Shown: positions 18,081-29,300 of the stretch, in pieces
Layout: every line of letters starts with the position of its first letter
How positions within the stretch are numbered: position 1 is the first letter of the stretch
Assembly: GCA_001512885.1 (NCBI GenBank)
Contig: LFSZ01000107.1
Location: 1 to 46,453 of the forward strand
DNA: 46,453 nucleotides
Origin: Rikenellaceae bacterium DTU001
GTDB lineage: Bacteria > Bacteroidota > Bacteroidia > Bacteroidales > DTU049
Reading direction: 5' to 3'
Made by a program: the position numbers and the translations under genes
Notes under the pieces: model-generated
Databases searched by the model: none
Seen by the model: only the letters and a program-made list of their open reading frames with translations
Told to the model about the DNA's origin: nothing

Positions 18081-19103
18081 ATGAATAGTATTTTTGTTTA
18101 TTGTGAATTAACAGAAGAAAAAAATATAGCTGATGTCAGCTTAGAACTTTGTTCAAAAGGTAGAAAATTAGCTAATCAACTTGATGTACAGTTAGAGGCT
18201 ATAGTAATAGGTGATGTAGATGAAGGTATTGCTAGTCAATTATCACCCTATGGTGTAGATGTTGTACATTTAGCCCAAGATAACAGGCTTTTTCCTTATC
18301 AAACATTACCTCATGCAGCTATTATGATCGATCTTATTAAAAACGAAAAACCTCAAATAGCTATTATAGGTGCTACTCCAATTGGTAGAGATTTGGCTCC
18401 TAGAGTGGCATCTGCATTACGTTGTGGACTTACAGCAGATTGTACAGAACTGGCTATTGGTTCTCATGTAGAGCCTAAAACTCAAAAAGAATACAAAAAT
18501 CTGCTACTTCAGATTAGGCCAGCTTTTGGCGGTAATATAATAGCTACCATCATAAATCCTGAAACCCGACCACAGATGGCTACTGTTCGCGAAGGCGTAA
18601 TGAAAAAAGAAATAGTTTCTACTACTTATAATACTAAAATTAGTAAAGTCGATATCGGTAAAATCTTGAAACCTGAGCATTTTATATTACAAATCATCGA
18701 GCGCCATGTAGAAGCTCAGAAAATTAATATTAAAAATGCTAACATTATTGTAGCTGGTGGCTATGGTATGGGTAGCAAAGAAAATTTTCAAATGTTATTT
18801 GAATTTGCTAAGCTCATAGGAGCAGAAGTAGGTGCTTCGAGAGCAGCTGTAGATGCTGGATTCACAGAGTCAGAACGTCAAATTGGACAAACAGGAGTCA
18901 CAGTTAGACCTAAACTCTATATAGCTTGTGGTATTTCTGGTGCTGTACAGCATAGGGCTGGTATGGCAGAGAGTGCTACAATTATCTCAATAAATACTGA
19001 TCCAAAGGCTCCTATTAATGAAATCGCTGATTACGTTATAATAGGAGATGTCAATTCAGTAATACCTAAAATGATTAAATTTTATAAACAAAATATTAAA
19101 TAA
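18081..19103 (+). CDS. etfA: Electron transfer flavoprotein subunit alpha
   Basis: 340 residues, near normal length. The C-terminal FAD-binding domain is plain: IIVAGGYGMGSKENFQML, GASRAAVDAGF, QIGQTGVTVRPKLYIACGIS, GAVQHRAGMAESATIISINT and DPKAPINEIADYVIIGD. The N-terminal half has the usual alpha/beta fold (IAIIGATPIGRDLAPRVASA). It lies between etfB and an acyl-CoA dehydrogenase with 7 bp to the latter, so the three proteins very likely act together. Sequence reading alone does not tell whether this Etf is conventional or electron-bifurcating. Confidence 0.95.
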   Translation: MNSIFVYCELTEEKNIADVSLELCSKGRKLANQLDVQLEAIVIGDVDEGIASQLSPYGVDVVHLAQDNRLFPYQTLPHAAIMIDLIKNEKPQIAIIGATPIGRDLAPRVASALRCGLTADCTELAIGSHVEPKTQKEYKNLLLQIRPAFGGNIIATIINPETRPQMATVREGVMKKEIVSTTYNTKISKVDIGKILKPEHFILQIIERHVEAQKINIKNANIIVAGGYGMGSKENFQMLFEFAKLIGAEVGASRAAVDAGFTESERQIGQTGVTVRPKLYIACGISGAVQHRAGMAESATIISINTDPKAPINEIADYVIIGDVNSVIPKMIKFYKQNIK

Positions 19104-19110
19104 TTGTGTT

Positions 19111-20829
19111 ATGGAAAATTTCTTTTTAGATAATAAATCCCTTAAATTTCATCTTAATCATCATCTAATGGAAAAAATAGTTCGTATCAAAGAAGATGAT
19201 TTTTCAGAAAAAGATATTTATGATTATGCACCTCAAGACGTAGAGGATGCCATAGATAATTATGAAAAAGTGTTAGAAATTATTGGTGAAATAGCTGGCG
19301 AAGTGATAGCCAACAATGCAGAAATAGTTGATGCTGAAGGTCCACAACTAATTAATAATGAAGTACATTATCATCCCGCTACTCAAGAAAACTATAATTC
19401 ACTGATGGAGGCTGATGTGATGGGAATGACTTTGCCGAGAAAATATCAAGGCTTAAATTTTCCAATATTACCTTTTGTAATGAGTAATGAGATCATAGCT
19501 AGAGCTGATGCAAGTTTTTCAAATATATGGGGTTTGCAAGATTGTGCTGAAACTATAAATGAATTTGCTAGTGAAGAAATTAAAGATCAATATTTGCCAC
19601 TTTTTTCTCAAGGTAAAACTGGAGCTATGGCATTAACAGAACCTGATGCTGGTAGCGATCTGCAAGCCGTACAATTAAAAGCTACCTATGATGAGAAAAA
19701 AGAAAAATGGTATCTAAATGGTGTAAAGCGCTTCATTACAAATGGTGATGCAGATATTTCTCTCGTTTTAGCAAGATCAGAAGAAGGAACCACTGATGGA
19801 CGTGGCCTTTCACTTTTTTTATATGATCGTAGTGATAAGGCTGTTACTGTTAGAAGAATAGAAAATAAAATGGGAATTCATGGTAGTCCTACCTGTGAAT
19901 TAGTTTTCAAAAATGCTCCTGCCCGCCTCATTGGACAAAGAAAATTAGGCCTTATCAAATATGTGATGTCTCTAATGAATGCTGCTAGACTTGGTGTAGC
20001 AGCTCAGTCCGTTGGTATAGCTGAGGCTGCTTATAGAGAAGGATATAAATATGCTCTAGAAAGATATCAATTTGGTAAGCCCATTATTCAATTCCCTGCT
20101 GTTTATGAGATGCTCAATCTGATGAAAGCTAAACTAGATGGAGCTCGAACATTGATGTACGAAACTACTAGATTTGTTGATATTTATAAAGGGTTAAATT
20201 ATCTTTCCGAAAAAAGACCTCTCAATCAAAATGAAAGAGATGAACTAAAAAAATATCAAAAACTATCTGAATATTACACTCCTCTTGTCAAACTTTTTGC
20301 TAGTGAATATGCTAATCAGGTTACATATGATGCTATGCAAATACATGGTGGATCAGGTTATATGAAAGACTATCCTATCGAAAGACTCTATCGAGATGCA
20401 AGAATTACTAATATCTATGAAGGTACCTCTCAGCTACAAGTAGTAGCCGCTATCAGAGGCATTACTAATAATACTTTTCGTGAAAAATTAAATGATTATA
20501 ATTCTCAAATCACGCACCCTGAATTACAAAATCTGAAGTCTTCATTAATAAAAATGACTTCTCAATACGATCATGTTTATTCGAAAATAAAAGATACTGC
20601 TGATCAAGAATTATTAGATTTTCATGCTCGCAGACTTGTAGAGATGATGGGTAATATTATTATTAGTTATTTATTATTATTAGATACTCAGAGAGATATT
20701 CAATATCTAAGTTCTGCTCAGACTTTTATTAAGTATGCTAATGCACAAAACACTCAACATGCGGGCCTAATTACAACAATGGATGATGAAGACGTGTGTG
20801 CTTGCAAAAATAATTTTGGCATTGAATGA
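19111..20829 (+). CDS. Acyl-CoA dehydrogenase family flavoprotein
   Basis: 572 residues. Oxidises an acyl-CoA at the alpha-beta bond and hands electrons to Etf. Motifs: GAMALTEPDAGSDLQAVQLK (FAD-binding strand), YLNGVKRFITNGDADISLVL, QYQFGKPIIQFPAVYEM-type stretch (ERYQFGKPIIQFPAV), YDAMQIHGGSGYMKDYPIER and the catalytic region ITNIYEGTSQLQVVAAIRGI. Standard enzymes have about 380 residues; this one has an N-terminal extension (about 90) and a C-terminal helical extension (about 110) like the larger bacterial branch. The acyl chain it uses cannot be read. It ends the etf operon and faces rho convergently. Confidence 0.93.
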   Translation: MENFFLDNKSLKFHLNHHLMEKIVRIKEDDFSEKDIYDYAPQDVEDAIDNYEKVLEIIGEIAGEVIANNAEIVDAEGPQLINNEVHYHPATQENYNSLMEADVMGMTLPRKYQGLNFPILPFVMSNEIIARADASFSNIWGLQDCAETINEFASEEIKDQYLPLFSQGKTGAMALTEPDAGSDLQAVQLKATYDEKKEKWYLNGVKRFITNGDADISLVLARSEEGTTDGRGLSLFLYDRSDKAVTVRRIENKMGIHGSPTCELVFKNAPARLIGQRKLGLIKYVMSLMNAARLGVAAQSVGIAEAAYREGYKYALERYQFGKPIIQFPAVYEMLNLMKAKLDGARTLMYETTRFVDIYKGLNYLSEKRPLNQNERDELKKYQKLSEYYTPLVKLFASEYANQVTYDAMQIHGGSGYMKDYPIERLYRDARITNIYEGTSQLQVVAAIRGITNNTFREKLNDYNSQITHPELQNLKSSLIKMTSQYDHVYSKIKDTADQELLDFHARRLVEMMGNIIISYLLLLDTQRDIQYLSSAQTFIKYANAQNTQHAGLITTMDDEDVCACKNNFGIE

Positions 20830-20871
20830 GGTTGTGTTAAAGAAGCTATTAAAATCTAATAGATGAATGCT

Positions 20872-22542
20872 TTAGCCATTCATAGTTAATAAAAATTCTT
20901 CATTATTTTGAGTATAGCGCATTCTCTCTTGTATAAAAAGCATAGCTTCCTGAGTATTCATATCAGCGAGATGATTTCTTAGTATCCAAACTCTTTGCAA
21001 GATATCCTTGGGAACTAGAAGGTCATCGCGTCTAGTACTAGAAGCCACAATATCTATTGCAGGAAAAATACGTTTGTTAGCCAATTTGCGATCTAATTGT
21101 AATTCCATATTACCAGTCCCTTTGAATTCTTCGAAGATTACCTCATCCATTTTAGAACCTGTATCGATGAGGGCAGTGGCAATAATAGTAAGTGAACCTC
21201 CATTTTCTATCTGGCGGGCAGCACCGAAAAATCTTTTGGGTTTTTGCAATGCATTGGATTCTACACCACCTGATAATATTTTACCACTAGGAGGTGCCAT
21301 AGTATTATGTGCTCGAGCTAAACGTGTAATAGAGTCTAAAAGTATCACCACATCGTGTCCGCACTCTACCATTCGTTTAGCTTTTTCTAATACTAATTGT
21401 GATATTTTTACTTGTTTTTCGGCAGGCTCATCAAAGGTAGATGCTATCACCTCAGCTTTAACACTTCTAATCATGTCTGTAACTTCTTCAGGCCTTTCGT
21501 CTATCAAAAGAATTATTAAATAAGCTTCTGGATGATTATATGCAATCGCATTAGCAATTTCTTTCAAAATCATAGTTTTTCCAGTTTTTGGTTGAGAAAC
21601 AATAAGCCCTCGTTGCCCTTTGCCAATCGGGCAAAACAAATCTATGATGCGACTAGTTAAAGTCTCATGAGGATGACCAGTTAGATTAAATTTTTTATAT
21701 GGAAAAAGTGGAGTCATATAATCAAATGGCACTCTATCTTTAACATATTGAGGCTCTAAGCCGTTTACTTTTAATACTTTTACTAATGGAAAATATTTTT
21801 CTTTTTCCCTTGGTGGTCTTATAGTCCCCTCAATAGTATCGCCCAACTTTAGCCCTAAAGATCTAATTAGTGTATTGCTTACATATACATCATCTGGAGA
21901 ATTGTAATAATGAAAATCCGAACTTCTCAAAAAACCAAAACCTTCTGGTAAGATATCTAATACACCTTCTACTTCTATGATACCTTCATTTTCCCAAAAA
22001 TAAATCTTTTTTGTCTTAGTATTACTCTCTTCTGCTATTTCCATTTCACTGTCAACATTTTTTTCTATATCTGTGGCTTCATCCTTATATAATTTGTCAA
22101 TTACCATTTCATCATCTGCCAAGTCAGAAATTTCTAATGCATCTGTATCGATTATTTTTGATTCTTCAATAGGTTTATTATCTTTATCTGTCTTTTTATT
22201 ATCAACACTTTGTGTGTGTTGTTTTTCTTTTTTACTAACATTACTTGCCTTAGGTTGTGTAGATTTACCTGTATCTTCGTTTATATCGACTTTAGTAGTT
22301 TTTATTCTTTTTCTTTTAGTTTTAGTATTTTGTTCGTCATTATTTTCTGTAAAATTACTTTCTTTATCTTTTTCATTTTCGTTAAGTTGTTCTATTATTT
22401 TTAATATATCTTTTTCTTTGAAATCAGGATTATCTTTTATTAAAGAAATCAATTCTGATTTTTTATACTTCCTCGGATTACTAATTTTTAGATTTTTAGC
22501 AATAAGTACTAACTGATTAAATTTTAAATCGTTTAAATCCAT
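20872..22542 (-). CDS. rho: Transcription termination factor Rho
   Basis: 556 residues versus about 420 in E. coli. Order: Rho N-terminal helical domain (1-50), a low-complexity Lys/Asp/Glu/Asn/Thr-rich insert (about 53-178), the RNA-binding cold-shock-like domain ([34 protein letters not shown]), then the ATPase with Walker A SQPKTGKT (316-323), [29 protein letters not shown] and [17 protein letters not shown]. Rho is a hexameric RNA translocase that ends transcription. The insert is characteristic of Bacteroidota Rho; in Bacteroides thetaiotaomicron a comparable disordered region is reported to drive phase separation. The gene has its own promoter and a leader of about 155 bases. Confidence 0.97.
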   Translation of the reverse strand: MDLNDLKFNQLVLIAKNLKISNPRKYKKSELISLIKDNPDFKEKDILKIIEQLNENEKDKESNFTENNDEQNTKTKRKRIKTTKVDINEDTGKSTQPKASNVSKKEKQHTQSVDNKKTDKDNKPIEESKIIDTDALEISDLADDEMVIDKLYKDEATDIEKNVDSEMEIAEESNTKTKKIYFWENEGIIEVEGVLDILPEGFGFLRSSDFHYYNSPDDVYVSNTLIRSLGLKLGDTIEGTIRPPREKEKYFPLVKVLKVNGLEPQYVKDRVPFDYMTPLFPYKKFNLTGHPHETLTSRIIDLFCPIGKGQRGLIVSQPKTGKTMILKEIANAIAYNHPEAYLIILLIDERPEEVTDMIRSVKAEVIASTFDEPAEKQVKISQLVLEKAKRMVECGHDVVILLDSITRLARAHNTMAPPSGKILSGGVESNALQKPKRFFGAARQIENGGSLTIIATALIDTGSKMDEVIFEEFKGTGNMELQLDRKLANKRIFPAIDIVASSTRRDDLLVPKDILQRVWILRNHLADMNTQEAMLFIQERMRYTQNNEEFLLTMNG

Positions 22543-22706
22543 ATATTTTTAAAATTAATTATTTATAATTTTTTAAAGTTAAAATTTTAAACTTGATATT
22601 AAAAGGTTCTTATTTTATATATTTTTTTATGATTTAGTAATATTTTTTTAAAAAAATTATAAGCTCTTTGTTTTCTGCAAAATCAATTAAAGTGATTTAT
22701 TTTATG

Positions 22707-22737
22707 CAAAGATAAATATTTAATTTTATATGACAAA
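22707..22737 (-). promoter_or_regulatory. Promoter of rho (TTTG-N19-TATCTTTG)
   Basis: The best promoter in the window. On the minus strand TTTG (22737-22734), 19 bases, then TATCTTTG (22714-22707), a full match to the Bacteroidota sigma consensus and spacing. Transcription should begin near 22700, leaving about 155 untranslated bases before the rho ATG. That is long for this genome and leaves room for autoregulation. Confidence 0.7.
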
Positions 22738-22789
22738 ATTAAATAAATTTCCTAACAAGCATTTAAACAACAATTTTTTATAAAATTTA

Positions 22790-25700
22790 TTATAATAAAG
22801 CCCGTACAGTGATGCTGCCTACATGAGTCATGCTACTGTGTTGCATTATTCTACCTTCGTATTGCAAAGAAATTTGTATTAGTTTATTTAAAGTTCTTTG
22901 CCATTGTATTTGGATCAATCCATTATTTCCTTGTTTATATCCTTCTAGCATAAGGTATTCCATAGTAGGATCTGACAAATTTTTTGCAATATTATATATC
23001 CAACCAAATTTCCCCATAAATGTTCCTGCTTTTATCGAAAAGATACGTGGTTCTATGTATAATTCTATTTTGTTATTTTTAATATTTTGCTCTTTATCGA
23101 ATACATACGAATACCTAGGTCCTACACGTATCTGATATTTGGTTTCTAAATATTGTAGTTCTAATTTTTCTGTATATCCAGCGAAACTATAAGAAGTGCT
23201 AGATCTGAATACTGATTTATTAGATTGATATGTATATTCACTTATAGATTGTAAATTCCACTTTTTAGCTATTGGAATATAAAATTGTAAAGAATGATTT
23301 AATTTTTTTTGCTCTATATTACCTACTATTAATGTTTGAAGTATTTTTTGCTTATAAAATTCATATCTTACAGAAAGATTTATTTTTTGAGGATGATATT
23401 CTAATATACTTCTAAACCTCTCGCTAGAATTGATTAATGAGTCCGGCTTTTTGTTAATTCCTAAAAAATTAAAATTAATAGTATTTTGATTTATATCAAA
23501 AAATGATTGCAAGCTAAAATTCTTTAAAAATACCGGGAATTTTTTTATTAGTTGAGGTGAAAATCTAAAATTGAAACTACATGTTTGATGATACGAGCTG
23601 ATGTAATCCTGTGTAGGGATAGTAAGCAATATATATTGAGCTTGATCATTAAAGTTAGCTATGTGAAATTCATCTAACTCTTGCAATCCATTATTATTAG
23701 CATCTATCCAGTAGTGTGAGCCTTGCCCTATCGGTACTTCGATATAAGTATAATCTATTCGTGGTGACTGTCTCTGAGACAAAATATATCGTAGTTGCAT
23801 ATTAAAAGATTTATTTTTAGTGTATAAATTAACCTCATTATCACTGGTAAAATAATTTTTTTTAACTGTATCACTTGTTTGCATAACGAAATAATTATTT
23901 TGTCTTAGACTCCATATTATTTTTTTTATTTCTAATTGATAGCCAGTTTTATGTTGCTTACGAATCAATGGCATTTTTTCATTGTAATATTCGTAGTATA
24001 ATTTCAAAAATGTTTGTGTACTATCTCCCCAGCCTATATAAGGTGAGAAAGAATAATATTCCTGTGAATTATTTAGCATTATTTTGTTTTTGTAAATAGG
24101 ATGATATTCTATTTTATTATCTATACCTAGCCACAGAGTTTTAATGTTAAAGCCAATGTTAGAACTATGCTTTAGATAATCAATCTGATATGATGGCAAA
24201 TGTGTATGCGAATAATCATTAGTAGTTACGAAATGAAATTTTTGCCAATAATATCTTGCATTTGCATTTGCTATGATAGAATATTCATTTTTTGATTTAT
24301 TAAAAAACGAAGTTTTTATATGTGCAAAATTATTTTTTTCGTTTTTAAAATTATAAATTAATCCATTCCATAATTCCATCTTTTCAGAGGTATATAATTC
24401 CCTATTGAAAATTTTATTTTCTTCGGGATTGTATAGAGGTTCTAATGAGGTAAATTGTGATTGCACACCCTGAGAAAAAAAAGTTAGAGTATGCTCAGAT
24501 GATGGTTTACCTATTAATTCAAATTTATATGCTAATCCTTGACTTTTATTATCTTGTTCACTAAATGTATTTATATCATTTTGTGAGTATCCGATTGTTA
24601 TCCGCGTTTCTAAGTTTTCTGAAGGTTTATAAAAAAAATAAGATTCTATTAAATTGATACGTTTGGGAGCATTTAGTATGCGAATTGGCTCATATTCACC
24701 TTGAGGTATTCCATTTATTGGCGCTATCCATTCATATATTTTACCATTTATAGCATAATTGCTCACTATATAATTTCCTTTGTTTTTGCCTACATATGTG
24801 AAATCAACTTTATAGAGTTGTGTAGTACTATCTCGTGAGTAAACAAACACTGAGTCATAGTCTAGCGTATCTATAATAGCATACGTAATATTTTGATCTT
24901 TGTAATTAGTAGCTCTAAATGATGGAATTTTAACAGGTACATTGGCGCCAGCTTCAGCTAGTATCACCTTGTCACTATCAGATAAACTTAGTAACAAGGG
25001 TTGAGCTTTTATATCTCCCTCAGAAAAATAATTGATTCCCCACTGCCATTTGTCTCCAGAGATTTCTGTATATAAACCATAAGAAGCTTGAGCATAATTA
25101 TAGTCGGTATATAAAAACTCTATTACGATATGCATGGATGTGCGTATGAAAATTTTAGGCATAAAAGTGATTTCTGCGGTATTATAATCTATTACATAGT
25201 CTGCGTCATAGCCACGTTTGAGTAAAATGCCATCTAAATAAACTTTTTCAGATCCTGCTATTACTTGTATATAGTTAGCCTCTATAGTTTGTAGTTTGTA
25301 TGGTCCAGAGACACCGTCTATGGGTTTCAACTCTATTCTAGAAAATTTCCCTTTGTTTATAGCTACCACCCCTCCATAATTGAAAGAATGTTTTTCAGTT
25401 TTACTAATATTAGAAAAACTAGTTCCTTGAAGCTTACGTGAATATTTAGATAGCACTGCATTTTCGGGACTATGAATATTGAAATCGCCGAGTGTAAACT
25501 TGAAATTATCTTTTTTTAATGTTATGTATACTCTATCTATTTCTTGCAATCTGGCACTAGTGCCTTCGGGTTGTACAGGTAAATTTTTATCATTTAGATT
25601 GCCTTCTATTTGAAAAGGGGCTATCTCACCATAAAATTGCAAATCTAATGCAGACTGTACTGAGCTCTGTCCTCTACTGCTCATCATTATACTACGAGAT

Positions 25701-26104
25701 ATATAACCATTTGTATATATTTCTCCTCTTTCTTCTGGATGAATTTCAGGTACAATAACATGAAAAGGTGATAGCTCCTCGCTTTGCAATGTATCTTTGT
25801 AGATAATAGATAAAAGAGTAGTAGATATTTTTTTTTTAATATATCTTAATCGGCATCTATATGTAAAAGGTAAATGAATAGACGTGTCAATATTTATATA
25901 GATTTTTTGATTTTCGATGTCCAATATTTGATTATTAATCAATTTATTTGTATCTATTAACAATTTTATATATAATATTTCGGAGTTATTAATATCTATA
26001 GTGTCTTGGTATGAATGAATGATAAATGTCGTATCTATTATGTTTTGAGAGAAAATATTAATGTGAATAAGAAATAAAATAATAAAAACACAATATTTAT
26101 ACAC
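22790..26104 (-). CDS. Large SprA-like cell-surface/outer-membrane beta-barrel protein
   Basis: 1104 residues. Signal peptide ends INIFS with Gln20 at +1. After an N-terminal domain comes GSEKVYLDGILLKRGYDADY and VIDYNTAEITFMPK, a motif I associate with large Bacteroidota surface proteins related to the SprA/Sov type of T9SS translocon protein. Later WIDANNNGLQELDEFHIANF has an EF-hand-like DxNxNGxxExDEF loop, also typical of that group. The C-terminal half (about 520-1104) is an unbroken series of amphipathic, aromatic-rich strands ending SITVRALL, as in a large outer-membrane barrel. It is about half the length of SprA (about 2400 residues) and has no T9SS sorting domain. No exact family name can be given. 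It lies 247 bp upstream of rho. Confidence 0.75.
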   Translation of the reverse strand: MYKYCVFIILFLIHINIFSQNIIDTTFIIHSYQDTIDINNSEILYIKLLIDTNKLINNQILDIENQKIYINIDTSIHLPFTYRCRLRYIKKKISTTLLSIIYKDTLQSEELSPFHVIVPEIHPEERGEIYTNGYISRSIMMSSRGQSSVQSALDLQFYGEIAPFQIEGNLNDKNLPVQPEGTSARLQEIDRVYITLKKDNFKFTLGDFNIHSPENAVLSKYSRKLQGTSFSNISKTEKHSFNYGGVVAINKGKFSRIELKPIDGVSGPYKLQTIEANYIQVIAGSEKVYLDGILLKRGYDADYVIDYNTAEITFMPKIFIRTSMHIVIEFLYTDYNYAQASYGLYTEISGDKWQWGINYFSEGDIKAQPLLLSLSDSDKVILAEAGANVPVKIPSFRATNYKDQNITYAIIDTLDYDSVFVYSRDSTTQLYKVDFTYVGKNKGNYIVSNYAINGKIYEWIAPINGIPQGEYEPIRILNAPKRINLIESYFFYKPSENLETRITIGYSQNDINTFSEQDNKSQGLAYKFELIGKPSSEHTLTFFSQGVQSQFTSLEPLYNPEENKIFNRELYTSEKMELWNGLIYNFKNEKNNFAHIKTSFFNKSKNEYSIIANANARYYWQKFHFVTTNDYSHTHLPSYQIDYLKHSSNIGFNIKTLWLGIDNKIEYHPIYKNKIMLNNSQEYYSFSPYIGWGDSTQTFLKLYYEYYNEKMPLIRKQHKTGYQLEIKKIIWSLRQNNYFVMQTSDTVKKNYFTSDNEVNLYTKNKSFNMQLRYILSQRQSPRIDYTYIEVPIGQGSHYWIDANNNGLQELDEFHIANFNDQAQYILLTIPTQDYISSYHQTCSFNFRFSPQLIKKFPVFLKNFSLQSFFDINQNTINFNFLGINKKPDSLINSSERFRSILEYHPQKINLSVRYEFYKQKILQTLIVGNIEQKKLNHSLQFYIPIAKKWNLQSISEYTYQSNKSVFRSSTSYSFAGYTEKLELQYLETKYQIRVGPRYSYVFDKEQNIKNNKIELYIEPRIFSIKAGTFMGKFGWIYNIAKNLSDPTMEYLMLEGYKQGNNGLIQIQWQRTLNKLIQISLQYEGRIMQHSSMTHVGSITVRALL

Positions 26105-26267
26105 TTACAAGATGATATTTGATTTAGTAAATAATTAGTAAAAATAATAATAAATGTAAAAATGGGTAAAAAGAAAAAAAACTTTCAACTAAATACTAAA
26201 AATAACTTATCAATACTTATAATTATTTACTCTATAAAAAATAAATTAAAAAAAATAATGAGCAAAA

Positions 26268-26311
26268 ACAATATCACAATTGCTTAGAATATGACATAAT
26301 AATGATATTGT
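26268..26311 (-). terminator. Possible intrinsic terminator after the glucan enzyme gene
   Basis: On the minus strand ACAATATCA (26311-26303) pairs with TGATATTGT (26276-26268) and is followed by TTTTG. It lies 61 bases after the stop of the 1411-residue gene. The 26-base loop and AT-only stem make it weak. Confidence 0.35.
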
Positions 26312-26371
26312 CTATGATTTTTTCAATAATTATATTGCAAAAATACCTAGTTCAATAAAGCGATATAAAAT

Positions 26372-29300
26372 TTACAACCAACGAACTAAATAAAAGTCTT
26401 GTTTATGAGCTAATAAAGGATGATTGGGTCTCATTCTGATAGAAAAATTATAAACGCCACTTTGCTCCATAGGCATCGAGCATTCATAAATAGTTTTAGT
26501 GTCATCACAACCAATAAAATCAAAAGTTCTAGTAAATTCAATATCTACAATGCGTCCTTCTACTTTTTTGCCAAAAATAAGTTCGATAACTACATCATCA
26601 GGTTTAAGTTCTTTGAGATCCATGACTAATTTAGCAGTAAATTTTTCTCCAAGTGGTAGGGGCCCTTTGCTGCTGTCATACATTTCCATATCTATGATAT
26701 GTATTTCATCCCAGTTTCTTAGCACTTTTCTTTTCCATGAAATAAATTCAAACAAAACTTTATGATCATCATTAGTCAGTGTGTAGTAATAGTTATTTAA
26801 ATTATCATAAAATTTATCATCATATTCTAAAAGCATGCGTTTAGTGATAAAATGAGGAGCAATGTAAAAATAAGCATTTTTCATCATTTCTACCCATTTT
26901 TGTGGTATACCTATATTATCTCTATCATAAAATGTAGGTGCTATCTCGTCTTCGATGATGCTATAAATGATTTCTGCATCTAATTCATCTTGAAGTTTTG
27001 TGTCATCATAAGTGTTTTCTTGCCTCAGTGCCCATCCAGCTCCAGGTACGTAACCTTCTGCCCACCATCCATCTAATACACTAAAATTTAAAGTACCATT
27101 CATAACAGCTTTCATACCAGAGGTACCACTAGCTTCCAAAGGTCTAGTAGGAGTATTTAACCATACATCTACACCTTTTACAAGTAATTTAGCTAATTCA
27201 GTATCATAATTTTCAATAAAAATAATTTTACCGATAAATTCAGGCATACGCGATACTTCTATGATTCGCTTGATCAGATCTTCGCCAGCTTTATCAGAAG
27301 GATGAGCTTTGCCACTAAAAATAAAGCGAACAGGATAATGTGGGTTATTAACAATATCAGCCAAACGTTTTAAATTAATAAATAAAAGATGAGCTCTTTT
27401 ATAAGTAGCAAACCTGCGAGCAAAGCCAAAAGTAAGAATTTCAGGAGTTTTATTTAATTCTTCTAAAGTACGAATGATTTGTGTAGGTGATTCTTGTCTT
27501 TGAGGCATCTCGATGCCCAATCTTTCTATTATAGAATCATAAAGTTCATTTTTTTGTTTTAGCTTTAGATTCCATATAGTAGCCGGTTTCAGATTATCTA
27601 TAAATTTCCAGTAATTATGGTTCTCGTGCATATGTTCGAAAAAGTCGCTACCAGCACAATCTAGAAATAATTTTTGCCAGTCACTAGTCATCCAAGTTTT
27701 AGGATGCACTGCATTTGTAACATAATCAAAAAATAACTCACTTTCGAAAAATCCTTTATATAAATCTTTGAACATAGAACAGGTAACTCGCTTATGAATT
27801 TTGCTAACAGCATTGACGTATGTAGAGGTTTTAATAGCTAAATGAGTAACTGAAAATTTAGTTTCTAAACGATGTTCTCTGCCAAAATCCATAAATTCTT
27901 CCCATGTAATATCTAATGATTCTGGAATATGAGCAAAATAAGTACGCATGAGATCTTCGGAAAATTTATCATGTCCCGCTGGTATTGGAGTATGAGTAGT
28001 AAATATAGAAGTTTTTTTAACCAACTCTAATGCATGTTGCATAGAAAAATGTTTTTCTTTAATATAATATCTCAATCTAGCAATATTAGCAAAAGCAGCG
28101 TGCCCCTCATTCAAATGAAATACCGTAGGCTTTATCCCCATTGCTCTCATAGCATCTATAGAACCGAAACCAAGAAGATATTCTTGTTTTAATCTCATTT
28201 CCCACTCGGCATCGTATAGTCTAGCAGTTATTTCTTTATCTTCATCTAGGTTTTCTTCTATATCAGTATCCAATAAATATAGAGCTATTCTCCCCACTTT
28301 TACTTGCCAGATTTTAGCATAAACATTTCTCCCTGGCAAAGGTAAATGTATTTTTAGCCACTGGCCATCATTATTTCTTACAGCGGTAATAGGTAAATTA
28401 GTAAATTTTTGTGGTATATATTGTACGATTTGCTCTCCTAGGCGAGATAGTTTTTGTTTGAAATAGCCGTATCTAAATAATAGACCGAAGGCTACTATAG
28501 GGAAATTACTATCACTAGCTTCCTTTAGATAATCACCTGCTAAAATACCCAAACCACCACTATAAATTTTCAAAAAAGCATGAATACCGTATTCCATACA
28601 TAGATATGCTACTAATTTATCATTTTCTTTATATGGAGATATGCTCATATAGTCAGTGAACCTTTTGTATATGGAATTTAATTTTTCTATAAAATCTTGA
28701 TCTTTTGATAAATTTATTATCTCTTCATAAGACATCATCTCTAACATAGCAATTGGATTATTCTCAGATTTAATCCAATATACAGGATTAATATTTTTTA
28801 ATAATTCTATGGCTTCTTCATCCCATGTCCACCAAAGATTTTGTATCATATCTACTAGAGGTAAAAGCGAAGCTGGATATTCAGGTTTTACATATACTTT
28901 GCGCCATTCTGCTATCTCAATTTCTTTTGGACTAGTAACTACATAATCCTTTATTGTTTTGAAATAATAAAGATCTAATCTCTTTTCTGATTCTCTAATA
29001 GCAGAATCGTAAAGATCAAAATAATTGCAAATAAAATTATTCCAATGAGCTAACTTAGCTACTTGCCAACATTTATCTCTTAATGATTTTCTTTGCTCTT
29101 CGCTAAGTTGTAATTGTTCAAAGACATAGCTAACTATATTTTTTACTACATCATCATCATTATAATCATTCCTTTCGATTATCCTTATATATTGAGAAGT
29201 ATCAATATTTAGAGATTTAACCCAGTTACCATATCCAGAGAGACTCGTAGAGAGAGTAGGAATGCCATAAGCGGTACTCTCCATAGGAGTGTAACCCCAA

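Noticed and set aside
20863-20883. ATGAATG/CATTCAT hairpin at the rho stop codon as a terminator
   Set aside because: Only 7 bp, overlaps the coding end and has no T-run; too weak to call.
21008-21523. 171-residue plus-strand ORF inside rho
   Set aside because: Antisense shadow of the conserved Rho ATPase domain.
22073-22516. 147-residue plus-strand ORF inside rho
   Set aside because: Antisense shadow of the low-complexity Rho insert; Ser/Leu/Phe-rich translation without family features.
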